DNA from: UBA920 sp964424635
GTDB taxonomy: Bacteria > Patescibacteriota > Doudnabacteria > UBA920
Direction of reading: 5' to 3'
Assembly: GCA_964424635.1 (NCBI GenBank)
Contig: CAYRJC010000042.1
Span: forward strand, 1 to 7,240
DNA length: 7,240 bases
The position numbers and the translations under genes are program-made. Positions 1 to 6,019 of this stretch are shown piece by piece. The notes under the pieces were generated by a model. The model was given only the letters and a program-made list of their open reading frames with translations, was not told the DNA's origin and did no database searches. Within the stretch, counting starts at the first letter, position 1. The number at the start of each line of letters is the position of its first letter.

Positions 1-285
1 TTCAGTTTTTAATATTGAATCAAGCTTAGAGTCCACCGGAACAGTACTGCCAGTAGCTTGTCCTGTTTCCATAGGTAAATCTGCAACAGGTAAATTACTT
101 GGTGCAGCTATAGTGTTTTCTGCAAACATACTCTCCCCCAAAGTTCCTGATTCTGTTTGACTAGTATCTTCTTCAGCAACTCCTATTTCTTCTTTTTTGG
201 GAGCTGATTTGCCATGAGGGGTGATATTTAACAATCCCGCAATACCCTCTGAACTGTTAGGAAATTTTTTATTGTCGTCACTCAT
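1..285 (-). CDS. hypothetical protein, acidic low-complexity N-terminus (partial, 3' end outside window)
   Basis: The frame opens with ATG at 285-283 (MSDDNKKFPNSSEG...) and stays open for 95 codons to the window edge, so the C-terminus is missing. The visible part is rich in Ser, Thr, Pro, Gly, Ala and Glu. By my count it has about 16 acidic residues against 7 lysines and no Arg, Cys, Trp or Tyr. There is no signal peptide or membrane segment, and it looks intrinsically disordered. I recognise no family; such a stretch often precedes a folded or membrane domain, but that part is not visible here. No SD sequence precedes the ATG. The start is supported by a consensus-like promoter about 40 bases upstream with nothing else for it to serve. 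It is a separate transcription unit downstream of, and on the same strand as, the two glycosyltransferases. Confidence is good that it is a gene; its function is unknown. Confidence 0.7.
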   Translation of the reverse strand, partial: MSDDNKKFPNSSEGIAGLLNITPHGKSAPKKEEIGVAEEDTSQTESGTLGESMFAENTIAAPSNLPVADLPMETGQATGSTVPVDSKLDSILKTE

Positions 286-323
286 ATTTATAGGTTTTAT
301 GATAATCAACTAAATTAAACCAC

Positions 324-352
324 ATTATATCTAAAATTTATAATTTAGTCAA
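324..352 (-). promoter_or_regulatory. sigma70-type promoter for the gene at 1-285
   Basis: On the minus strand a TTGACT -35 box (352-347) is followed by exactly 17 bases and a perfect TATAAT -10 box (329-324). Transcription would start near 317, giving a leader of about 32 bases with no clear SD sequence. The -35 box lies only 10 bp past the stop codon of the upstream glycosyltransferase. An 8-bp inverted repeat, ACTAAATT (309-316) and AATTTAGT (342-349), brackets the -10 box. It could be an operator, but in such AT-rich DNA it may be chance. Confidence 0.75.
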
Positions 353-362
353 CCTTTAGTAA

Positions 363-1262
363 TTAGTTACTAACAAATTGTTTATTTTTAGGACGCATCA
401 TATTTCTTAAAACCTTTAAATAATAACGAGTCCATACTCCTACATAGACAAAAATATCCATAAAAATATTGAAGTCTTTTCTATACCATTTATCGTAATA
501 AATCCACATAGCTTCATGAAAAGCATATAAATTTTTCTTAGGTTCTTTTTTTGAAGACTGGCCTCGGTAATGGATACAAGTAGTTTTTGGATGCCACCAA
601 ATTTTATATCCTGCCTTCCGGACCATATGACATAAATCTAAGTCTTCACCGTAATGATAAAATCGCTCATCAAATCCACCTGTTGCCTCATACGCAGCTC
701 TACTAATCATCATATAAGCTCCGACACATGCTTCAATTTCGCTATCTTGATCAATATCGCTATTGAGAACATTATACGCACCAAACTTTTTAGGAAATAA
801 AAATTGCAATCCAGACAAACGATAAAAAGCAGTTTTTGGATTAGGCTCACTTCTGCGCGAAGCTTTATCAATTTCACCATTAGGTTTTATTAACTTGCAT
901 GTAGCAATTCCAATATCAGGCCTCGACTTCATAAAACTAATCATTTCTTCCAAATTATCAGGAGCCAGCTTAGTATCAGAATTAAGCAATAAAATATAAT
1001 CACCCTTTGCAGACCGCATTCCTATATTATTACCTTTTCCAAATCCAAGATTCGCTTCGTTTTCGATGAGCTTCATCTTTTCGGCAAATTCTGGCTTGCT
1101 AAAATATTTCTCCCGAACCATATCAAAAGATCTATCAGGAGAATTATTATTAACCACAATCATTTCATAAGAATAATTAGTGACAGAATTAAAAACCGCT
1201 TCGAGAGTAACATCGAGCACTTCACGGTCATTATAAGAAACTGTAACAATAGATAAGTCCAT
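363..1262 (-). CDS. family 2 glycosyltransferase, WbbL-like, probable rhamnosyltransferase
   Basis: This 299-residue GT-A fold glycosyltransferase (GT2, COG1216 type) would transfer a sugar from a nucleotide donor to a glycan or lipid-linked acceptor at the cytoplasmic face of the membrane. The N-terminus MDLSIVTVSYND is the typical first beta strand. NLGFGKGNN lies at 71-79, and the donor/metal motif LLLNSD at 91-96 is the NSD form of DXD. GGFDE is at 195-199, and GEDLDL at 205-210 supplies the likely catalytic base region. The C-terminal part (about 245-290) is aromatic and basic, suggesting peripheral membrane contact. Its ATG overlaps the stop of the upstream glycosyltransferase by one base (TAATG), so the two are probably translationally coupled; a weak AAAGG lies about 11 bases upstream. 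Rhamnose as donor is inferred from family resemblance and the divergent dTDP-rhamnose operon. The donor and acceptor cannot be read from sequence. Confidence 0.9.
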   Translation of the reverse strand: MDLSIVTVSYNDREVLDVTLEAVFNSVTNYSYEMIVVNNNSPDRSFDMVREKYFSKPEFAEKMKLIENEANLGFGKGNNIGMRSAKGDYILLLNSDTKLAPDNLEEMISFMKSRPDIGIATCKLIKPNGEIDKASRRSEPNPKTAFYRLSGLQFLFPKKFGAYNVLNSDIDQDSEIEACVGAYMMISRAAYEATGGFDERFYHYGEDLDLCHMVRKAGYKIWWHPKTTCIHYRGQSSKKEPKKNLYAFHEAMWIYYDKWYRKDFNIFMDIFVYVGVWTRYYLKVLRNMMRPKNKQFVSN

Positions 1263-2263
1263 TATTCTAAAAGCCTTTCTAATTCTGCAACCGAAATTTT
1301 ACGGTGCTGTTGAATAAACTTGCGTTTTTTCCAAATCGAAGGAAACTGCCTATACATTAACGGTAATATTTTGTAAGTTTTTGTTTCCCAAAAAACCACA
1401 AAGCAATTATAAAAAAATTCTCTGATAAAAAATCTTAAGTACCATTTCGGACTATTTTTGACAAATAAAAAAATATGATTTTTATAATTAAATTCCAGGA
1501 TCCAAGTTGGGATTTTTCTGTGATGTTTAATAAAAGCCCACACTTTTTTATAACCAGTTGGACTTGCTGCAGCAGTGCGCCCATGATAACCAATTGCCTC
1601 AGGTACAAATTTACACTTCCAACCGGCGTTTACCATACGCCACCCCAAATCTACATCCTCCCAATACATCTCAAAATCTAAATCAAAATACTCTACTATA
1701 CCATTCGGTCTTTGATACTTAACATCTTCCAAAGCTTCAGATCTATACATGCAAGCCGAACCATCCACAGAAATCAAATCTAGTTTATTATCGTACTGAC
1801 CGGAATCAATCTCGTGTTGCCCCCGACTCCGAGCTCTACCGCTTTTTTGAACAGTCACACCTGTAGTATCTAGTCTAGATAATTTCTGATTATTTTCAAA
1901 ATCATACTGAAAAATTTTACCATTAGCCGCCGCTACCTTTGAGTCTTCAGAAAAAACTTTCAACATCTGTTCAACATAATTTAACTCTAAAATTAAATCT
2001 TGATTAACGAGTTGAAAAAAATCTGCTTTTATAGTACTAAATAATAAATTATGTCCACGGACGAATCGCAAATTCTCTCCAGGGTCTATTATTGTAACTT
2101 GCGGATAATTTTTCTGAATATACTCTTTCCCTCCATCTTTATTACCACAAATAATAGCAATAACTTCTGTATCTGAATAAGTTTGATTAACCATAGAGTC
2201 AAAAGACTGAGGTATAAACTTCATTCCATCATATACAAGCTGGACCAAAGCGACTTTAGGCAT
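1262..2263 (-). CDS. family 2 glycosyltransferase, rhamnosyltransferase-like
   Basis: This 333-residue GT2 enzyme is the first gene of the minus-strand pair. The N-terminal strand MPKVALVQLVYDG and PENLRF-type nucleotide-binding region (PGENLRFVRGHN, 61-72) fit the family. The usual DXD is replaced by NQD in QLVNQD (84-89). DGSACMYR is at 167-174, YWEDVDLGWR at 200-209 (probable catalytic acidic residues E202, D203 and D205), and GYHGR at 225-229. Residues 250-300 are strongly aromatic and hydrophobic, consistent with membrane association. The ATG at 2263 fits the family N-terminus and lies just after an extended -10 promoter, so the transcript may be leaderless. It is coupled to the next gene by a one-base stop/start overlap. 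The two enzymes are related but clearly different, so they probably add successive sugars or make different linkages. Rhamnose donor use is inferred from the neighbouring rfb operon. Confidence 0.88.
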   Translation of the reverse strand: MPKVALVQLVYDGMKFIPQSFDSMVNQTYSDTEVIAIICGNKDGGKEYIQKNYPQVTIIDPGENLRFVRGHNLLFSTIKADFFQLVNQDLILELNYVEQMLKVFSEDSKVAAANGKIFQYDFENNQKLSRLDTTGVTVQKSGRARSRGQHEIDSGQYDNKLDLISVDGSACMYRSEALEDVKYQRPNGIVEYFDLDFEMYWEDVDLGWRMVNAGWKCKFVPEAIGYHGRTAAASPTGYKKVWAFIKHHRKIPTWILEFNYKNHIFLFVKNSPKWYLRFFIREFFYNCFVVFWETKTYKILPLMYRQFPSIWKKRKFIQQHRKISVAELERLLE

Positions 2264-2269
2264 ACCTAT

Positions 2270-2278
2270 ATAATAGCA
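2270..2278 (-). promoter_or_regulatory. extended -10 promoter for the glycosyltransferase pair
   Basis: On the minus strand TGC-TATTAT (2278-2270) matches the extended -10 form. The position 17 bp upstream has no recognisable -35 box (AAGCCT at 2298-2293). A start seven bases after the -10 box falls on 2263, the A of the ATG, so a leaderless transcript is predicted. No SD sequence is present. This rests on motif reading only. Confidence 0.5.
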
Positions 2279-2291
2279 AATTCTTTAGGTT

Positions 2292-2330
2292 TAGGCTTAG
2301 CTCGCTGGGGAGCTTATAATTTGATAAAAT
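2292..2330 (+). promoter_or_regulatory. promoter region of the rfbBCDA operon
   Basis: A perfect TATAAT lies at 2315-2320, with a weak -35 (TAGGCT, 2292-2297) at 17-bp spacing. This predicts a start near 2327 and a leader of only about 10 bases. A second candidate, the extended -10 TGA-TAAAAT (2322-2330), would start at 2337, the first base of rfbB. In either case there is no room for an SD sequence. A small GC-rich dyad, AGCTC (2299-2303) and GAGCT (2310-2314), sits between the boxes and could bind a regulator. Confidence 0.6.
2299..2314. repeat. short GC-rich inverted repeat in the divergent promoter region
   Basis: AGCTC (2299-2303) and GAGCT (2310-2314) form a 5-bp dyad around GCTGGG. 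It stands out as the only GC-rich patch in an AT-rich 73-bp intergenic region and lies in the spacer of the rfbB promoter. Just to its left TTTAGG occurs twice in tandem (2284-2295). It could be an operator shared by both divergent units, but the arms are short. Confidence 0.3.
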
Positions 2331-2336
2331 AATTAT

Positions 2337-3347
2337 ATGAAATTACTTATTACAGGCGGAGCAGGGTTTATTGGAGGAAATTTTGCTATTTATTGGCACA
2401 AAAATCACCCAGAAGATCAAATTACAATATTAGACAAACTAACCTATGCAGGAAACCTTTCTACATTAGAATCAATTAAAGATTCTATCACCTTTATAGA
2501 AGGAGACATCGTGGATGAAAATATTGTAAAACAAGCCATGACTGGTGTTGATTGTGTGATTCATTTTGCCGCAGAGAGTCATGTCGATCGCAGTATCCAT
2601 GATCCATATATTTTTACTAAGAGCAACAGTCTTGGTACCCATGTTTTATTAGAAACAGCTCGTCAATTAAAAATCCCCCGCTTCCATCATATTTCTACTG
2701 ATGAAGTTTTTGGAGATATACCTCTTGAAGAAAAATGGAAATTTAATGAAAATAGCCCCTACAAACCAAGTAGTCCATATTCTGCCAGCAAAGCGGCTAG
2801 CGACCATTTAGTCAGAAGCTATTATCATACTTATAATTTACCGATAACTATTAGCAACTGCAGTAATAATTTTGGTCCTTACCATTACCCGGAAAAATTT
2901 ATCCCGCGTTCAATTATAAGACTAATGAATGGAGAAAATATTCGCTTGTACACCCCTGGCAATCAAATCAGAGATTGGCTTCATGTTGAAGACCATTGCC
3001 GTGCTATCGAATTGATTTTACAAAAAGGTAAAATTGGAGAAACTTACTGCATTGGAGGACTACAAAATGGAATCAGTAATATTGAAGTGGCTGAGTTAAT
3101 TTTAAAAATAATGGATCTATCTGATGATAGAATTGAGCTAGTCACAGACCGTCCTGGTCACGATGTTAAATATGATGTTGACTGGTCAAAAATTAATCAA
3201 GAACTTGGATGGGAGCCAAGTTATTCATTCGAAGAGAGACTAACTCAAACTATAGAATGGTATAAAAATAACCAACAATGGTGGCAACCACTAGCAATAG
3301 AAAGTGAGCAATTTTATAAAACTAAAGGCGAAGCATTAATAAAGTAA
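2337..3347 (+). CDS. rfbB: dTDP-glucose 4,6-dehydratase
   Basis: RmlB is a cytoplasmic NAD-dependent enzyme that converts dTDP-glucose to dTDP-4-keto-6-deoxyglucose, the second step of dTDP-L-rhamnose synthesis. This 336-residue protein belongs to the extended short-chain dehydrogenase family and is close to the usual length. The nucleotide-binding motif GGAGFIG is at 7-13 and the ribose-binding acid D33 ends the second strand. The catalytic STDEVFG spans 120-126 (T121, D122, E123), and the YxxxK pair is Y148/K152 in YSASK. SNNFGPYHYPEKFIP (176-190) and IRDWLHVEDH (211-220) are sugar-nucleotide signatures. The start is fixed by the family N-terminus MKLLITGGAG. It is the first gene of the operon, with its stop directly abutting the rfbC ATG (TAAATG). 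No SD sequence precedes it. Identification is secure. Confidence 0.97.
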   Translation: MKLLITGGAGFIGGNFAIYWHKNHPEDQITILDKLTYAGNLSTLESIKDSITFIEGDIVDENIVKQAMTGVDCVIHFAAESHVDRSIHDPYIFTKSNSLGTHVLLETARQLKIPRFHHISTDEVFGDIPLEEKWKFNENSPYKPSSPYSASKAASDHLVRSYYHTYNLPITISNCSNNFGPYHYPEKFIPRSIIRLMNGENIRLYTPGNQIRDWLHVEDHCRAIELILQKGKIGETYCIGGLQNGISNIEVAELILKIMDLSDDRIELVTDRPGHDVKYDVDWSKINQELGWEPSYSFEERLTQTIEWYKNNQQWWQPLAIESEQFYKTKGEALIK

Positions 3348-3899
3348 ATGACACAAAACTCAGACCACATAATCGAAACAAAACTTCCAGGAGTTTTTAT
3401 AATTGAAAGTGAAGTATATAAAGACGATCGGGGATTTTTTAGAGAAACATTTCGAAAGGATAACTTAGAAAATAAATTGGGATTTTCTTTTGAGCCAGAA
3501 CAAGCTAATCATTCCCATTCAAAAAAACATACTTTGCGCGGAATTCATATTGCTCCATGGCACAAACTTATTACTTGCACTTCCGGACAAGTTCAACAAA
3601 TAGTGGTTGATACAAGACCAGACTCTCCTACGTTTGGTCAATATATTTCGGTAATTATCGGTGAAGAAAACTGGAAAAGTGTATTTATTCCGGCCAACTG
3701 CGGTAATGCTTTTTTGGTACTAAGCAATGAGGCTGATTACACCTATCTAACAACCGAAAGCTGGTCACCAGGAAGAGAGAAGAACTTAGCCTGGAATGAT
3801 CCAAAAATAAAAATTGACTGGCAAACAGACACCCCTCAATTATCTACAAAAGATCAATCTAATCCTAACTTATCAGAATTATTTTCTGATAAATTTTAA
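3348..3899 (+). CDS. rfbC: dTDP-4-dehydrorhamnose 3,5-epimerase (divergent active site)
   Basis: RmlC is a cupin that epimerises C3 and C5 of dTDP-4-keto-6-deoxyglucose, the third step to dTDP-L-rhamnose. The 183-residue length is typical. DDRGFFRETF (26-35) and TLRGIH (62-67) are family motifs, with H67 the expected catalytic base. K73, VDTRPDSPTFG (87-97) and WNDP (149-152, with D151 the likely His partner) also fit. Three features depart from the textbook enzyme. The segment after RGIH is shortened to IAPWHKLI. The usual GFAHGF is NCGNAF (117-122), so N120 replaces His. The second aromatic of the YKxTxxY segment is W139 while Y133 is kept. This probably reflects a distinct subfamily and could alter substrate preference. 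It abuts rfbB with no gap and is followed by rfbD after 2 bases. Its last codons form a 9-bp hairpin. Confidence 0.92.
   Translation: MTQNSDHIIETKLPGVFIIESEVYKDDRGFFRETFRKDNLENKLGFSFEPEQANHSHSKKHTLRGIHIAPWHKLITCTSGQVQQIVVDTRPDSPTFGQYISVIIGEENWKSVFIPANCGNAFLVLSNEADYTYLTTESWSPGREKNLAWNDPKIKIDWQTDTPQLSTKDQSNPNLSELFSDKF
3870..3892 (+). promoter_or_regulatory. intra-operon hairpin at the rfbC/rfbD junction
   Basis: TTATCAGAA (3870-3878) and TTCTGATAA (3884-3892) form a perfect 9-bp stem with a 5-base loop. They lie inside the last rfbC codons, 9 bases before the rfbD ATG, and are followed by a short T-run (ATTTTAA). It could act as a weak attenuator, an mRNA processing site, or a structure controlling rfbD initiation. 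With only two G-C pairs it is thermodynamically weak. Confidence 0.35.
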
Positions 3900-3901
3900 C
3901 C

Positions 3902-4738
3902 ATGATTAAGTACTTAATTATCGGAGCTCAAGGCACTCTAGGTTCTGAATTTAAAAAATTACTACCCAAGGATGAATGCATGGCGGTTAGCAGAACCGAA
4001 CTAGATATTACCAATGAACTAGAAGTTTATGAATTCTTTAAAAAAAATAATCCGAAAATAGTAATTAATTGTGCTGCATACACAGATGTAGACGGAGCAG
4101 AAAGTAATTATAATATTGCCCTAAGTCTTAATAGCGAAGTTTTAAAAACACTATCTAAAGCATGTAACGAAATTGGTTCGAAGTTAATTCACTTCAGTAC
4201 AGGAATGGTGTTTAAAGGCGATGAAAAAGATGGATACACAGAATCAAGCTTACCGGATCCAGTAAATAAATACGGGGACACCAAACTAAAAGGTGAAAAT
4301 ATAATTAGAGATAAATGTGAAGACTATTACATTGTCAGGACAGAATGGCTTTATGGAAAACCACAAACAGATAGTGCCAAAAAAAGCTTTATCGAACAGA
4401 TGATATTGTTGGGAAAATCTGGTAAGGTAAAAGGAGTTACAGATGAGATCGGCAAACCTACTTGGACCAAGGATTTAGCTGAAGCTGTGGTGGAATTAAT
4501 AAACTCTGAAAAACCAGTAGGTATTTATCATTTAACCAATGAGGGCCAAGCATCAAGACTAGGTTGGGCTAAAAAAATTTACGAAATCACTGGTATGGAT
4601 GTTAAAATTGAACCTGTTTTAGGAAAAGAATTTCCGCGACCAGCCAAAAGGCCAAAATACGAATTATTAATAAACAATAAACTTCCCCGCCTTCGTTCAT
4701 GGGAAGATGCACTTAAAGATTATTTAACGAATACATAA
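3902..4738 (+). CDS. rfbD: dTDP-4-dehydrorhamnose reductase
   Basis: RmlD catalyses the NAD(P)H-dependent last step, reducing dTDP-4-keto-L-rhamnose to dTDP-L-rhamnose. The 278-residue protein has the expected short-chain dehydrogenase layout. GAQGTLG (8-14) is the cofactor-binding loop, NCAAYTDVDGAE is at 56-67, YGDTK (124-128) supplies catalytic Y124/K128, and RTEWLYG (146-152) includes the conserved W149. The family segment usually read as STDYVF is STGMVF here (99-104), so the Asp-Tyr pair that faces the active site is Gly-Met. The N-terminus starts directly on the first beta strand (MIKYLIIGAQG), supporting the ATG at 3902. No SD sequence is visible, so translation probably depends on ribosomes finishing rfbC two bases upstream. 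The function assignment is strong; exact product stereochemistry is slightly less certain because RmlC is also unusual. Confidence 0.93.
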   Translation: MIKYLIIGAQGTLGSEFKKLLPKDECMAVSRTELDITNELEVYEFFKKNNPKIVINCAAYTDVDGAESNYNIALSLNSEVLKTLSKACNEIGSKLIHFSTGMVFKGDEKDGYTESSLPDPVNKYGDTKLKGENIIRDKCEDYYIVRTEWLYGKPQTDSAKKSFIEQMILLGKSGKVKGVTDEIGKPTWTKDLAEAVVELINSEKPVGIYHLTNEGQASRLGWAKKIYEITGMDVKIEPVLGKEFPRPAKRPKYELLINNKLPRLRSWEDALKDYLTNT

Positions 4739-5464
4739 ATGAAAGGAATTATACTTTCCGGCGGCGAAGGTACTCGCCTAAGACCACTAACCAAAGTTAC
4801 CTCTAAACAACTACTTCCTATTTATAATAAACCGATGATTTATTACCCGCTGCAAAAATTACTAGATGCGGGTATAAAAGAAGTCCTAATCATAGTTGCT
4901 CCGGATCACTGCGGTGACTATATGAAAGTTTTGGGAAGCGGTAAAGATTTTGGGGAAGGCGTTCGCTTTACTTACGAAATTCAAGACAAACCTGATGGAT
5001 TAGCTCAAGCATTTATAATCGGCGAAAACTTCCTTGATGACAAGGATGATGTCACTCTTATTTTGGGAGATAATATTTTTGAAGCAGATATTGCTACAGC
5101 AATTAAAAATTTCAAAAGCGGGGCAACTGTTTTTGCTAAAGAGGTTCCTGACCCAGAACGATTCGGAGTGGTCAAATTTGATGATCAACAAAAAGCCGAA
5201 TTGATTGTCGAAAAACCAACAGAATTCATTTCAAATTATGCTGTTACGGGAATATATATTTATGATAATCAAGTCGTAGAAGCAGCGAAAAGTTTAAAAC
5301 CCTCACCTCGAGGAGAGCTCGAAATCACTGATCTTAATAATTGGTATTTAAAAAAGGATCAATTGAATGTAGAAATAATGACTGGTGACTGGATAGATGC
5401 CGGTACTTTTGAAAGCTATTACAAAGCTAACGAATGGGCTTACAACCGAGAAACCAAATCATAA
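4739..5464 (+). CDS. rfbA: glucose-1-phosphate thymidylyltransferase (short form)
   Basis: RmlA joins dTTP and glucose-1-phosphate to give dTDP-glucose and pyrophosphate, the committed first step, although it is encoded last in this operon. The nucleotide-binding signature GGEGTRLRPLT is at 8-18, with SKQLLPIYNKPMIYYPL at 22-38 (K23 contacts the phosphate). DGLAQAF (86-92), LGDN (109-112, metal ligand D111), VEKP (157-160) and WIDAGT (218-223, second metal ligand D218) complete the active site. At 241 residues it lacks about 50 C-terminal residues of the E. coli type (about 290) and matches the shorter forms known in Bacillus-type and other lineages. Allosteric control by dTDP-rhamnose may therefore differ. 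Its ATG follows the rfbD stop with no gap (TAAATG). A hairpin terminator begins about 40 bases after its stop, closing the operon. Confidence 0.97.
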   Translation: MKGIILSGGEGTRLRPLTKVTSKQLLPIYNKPMIYYPLQKLLDAGIKEVLIIVAPDHCGDYMKVLGSGKDFGEGVRFTYEIQDKPDGLAQAFIIGENFLDDKDDVTLILGDNIFEADIATAIKNFKSGATVFAKEVPDPERFGVVKFDDQQKAELIVEKPTEFISNYAVTGIYIYDNQVVEAAKSLKPSPRGELEITDLNNWYLKKDQLNVEIMTGDWIDAGTFESYYKANEWAYNRETKS

Positions 5465-5506
5465 TCTTCTAAAAAATAAGAAAACGAAAATCTAAGTTTC
5501 AATTTA

Positions 5507-5544
5507 TTTTAAAAACCACTAATCAGAAATAGTGGTTTTTAAAA
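5507..5544 (+). terminator. intrinsic terminator of the rfb operon, possibly bidirectional
   Basis: AAAAACCACT (5511-5520) and AGTGGTTTTT (5531-5540) form a perfect 10-bp stem with a 10-base loop, extended to 14 bp by TTTT (5507-5510) and AAAA (5541-5544). The T-run at the 3' side suits termination of rfbA transcripts. The mirror-image A/T tracts mean it could also stop rplU transcripts arriving from the other strand. Confidence 0.85.
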
Positions 5545-5566
5545 ATTATTACAATACAAATTAATA

Positions 5567-5646
5567 AAAATCCCTGATATATTTTTGAACGATTCCGCAG
5601 ATTGCAAAGCAATCGAGGACTAGTGAAAAAATATATCAGGGATTTT
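5567..5646. repeat. 80-bp element with perfect 20-bp terminal inverted repeats
   Basis: The left arm (5567-5586, AAAATCCCTGATATATTTTT) is an exact reverse complement of the right arm (5627-5646). The 40-base centre is less AT-rich than the surroundings and contains its own hairpin, GATTGC-AAA-GCAATC (5600-5614). ATA occurs immediately outside both arms (5564-5566 and 5647-5649) and could be a target duplication, though chance is likely in this DNA. It lies between convergent rfbA and rplU, so it could serve as the rplU terminator, a structured RNA tail, or a small non-autonomous mobile or palindromic repeat. The sequence cannot decide between these. Confidence 0.7.
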
Positions 5647-5663
5647 ATAATATTTATTTTAAA

Positions 5664-5972
5664 TTAGATTTTTGTAATCTCAACTTCGGTAAAAGCTTGT
5701 CGGTGACCGATTTTACGGCGGTACTTACTTTTCGGCTTATACTTTAAAACATGAATCTTTGGGCTACGGCCTTGCTTTACAATAGTGGCTTCAACAGTTT
5801 TACCTGCTAAAATTGGTTTTCCAAGTTCATAACCTGAATCAGAGATGTTGACCAATACCTGATCAAAAATTACTTTATCACCGGTTTCGCCTTCTAATTT
5901 TTCAATTTGAATTTTCTCACCTTTGGCAACTAAATACTGCTTTCCGCCGGTGGCAATAACTGCTAATGACAT
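5664..5972 (-). CDS. rplU: 50S ribosomal protein L21
   Basis: L21 is a core large-subunit protein that binds 23S rRNA. The 102-residue product matches the family over its full length. TGGKQY is at 8-13, KLEGETGDKVIFDQVL at 25-40, VKQGRSPKIHVLKYKPK at 65-81, and the basic C-terminal signature KYRRKIGHRQAFTEVEI at 83-99. I place the start at the ATG at 5972-5970 (MSLAVIATGGKQY). An in-frame GTG at 5996 would add eight non-conserved residues and lies upstream of the predicted transcription start near 5993. No SD sequence precedes the ATG. The L27 gene (rpmA), the common partner of rplU, is not next to it: the downstream side is an intergenic element and the convergent rfb operon. It appears monocistronic, with its own consensus-like promoter. 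Confidence 0.97.
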   Translation of the reverse strand: MSLAVIATGGKQYLVAKGEKIQIEKLEGETGDKVIFDQVLVNISDSGYELGKPILAGKTVEATIVKQGRSPKIHVLKYKPKSKYRRKIGHRQAFTEVEITKI

Positions 5973-5990
5973 AAATATAGTTAAAATTAA

Positions 5991-6019
5991 TACCACATAA
6001 TCTTAGCGAATATGTGGTA
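5991..6019 (-). terminator. inverted repeat after the 143-residue gene, overlapping the rplU promoter
   Basis: TACCACATA (6019-6011 on the minus strand) and TATGTGGTA (5999-5991) form a perfect 9-bp stem with an 11-base loop. It begins 5 bases after the stop of the upstream gene and is followed by TTAATTTT, so it may be a weak intrinsic terminator. The loop contains the rplU -10 box, so the same dyad could instead be an operator for rplU. Confidence 0.45.

Noticed and set aside
1475..1681. Plus-strand open frame of 68 codons
   Set aside because: It lies antisense inside the second glycosyltransferase, which has clear family motifs. The frame encodes no recognisable protein.
5000..5191. Minus-strand open frame of 63 codons
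   Set aside because: It is antisense to rfbA, whose catalytic motifs span this region.
5588..5622. tRNA-Cys-like stretch (GATTGCAAA) in the core of the inverted-repeat element
   Set aside because: The nine bases resemble a tRNA-Cys anticodon region, but no acceptor, D or T arms can be folded around it. The stem it forms is a simple 6-bp hairpin with a 3-base loop.
5973..5996. Longer rplU start at GTG 5996
   Set aside because: The extra residues are not part of L21, and the predicted transcription start lies downstream of this GTG.
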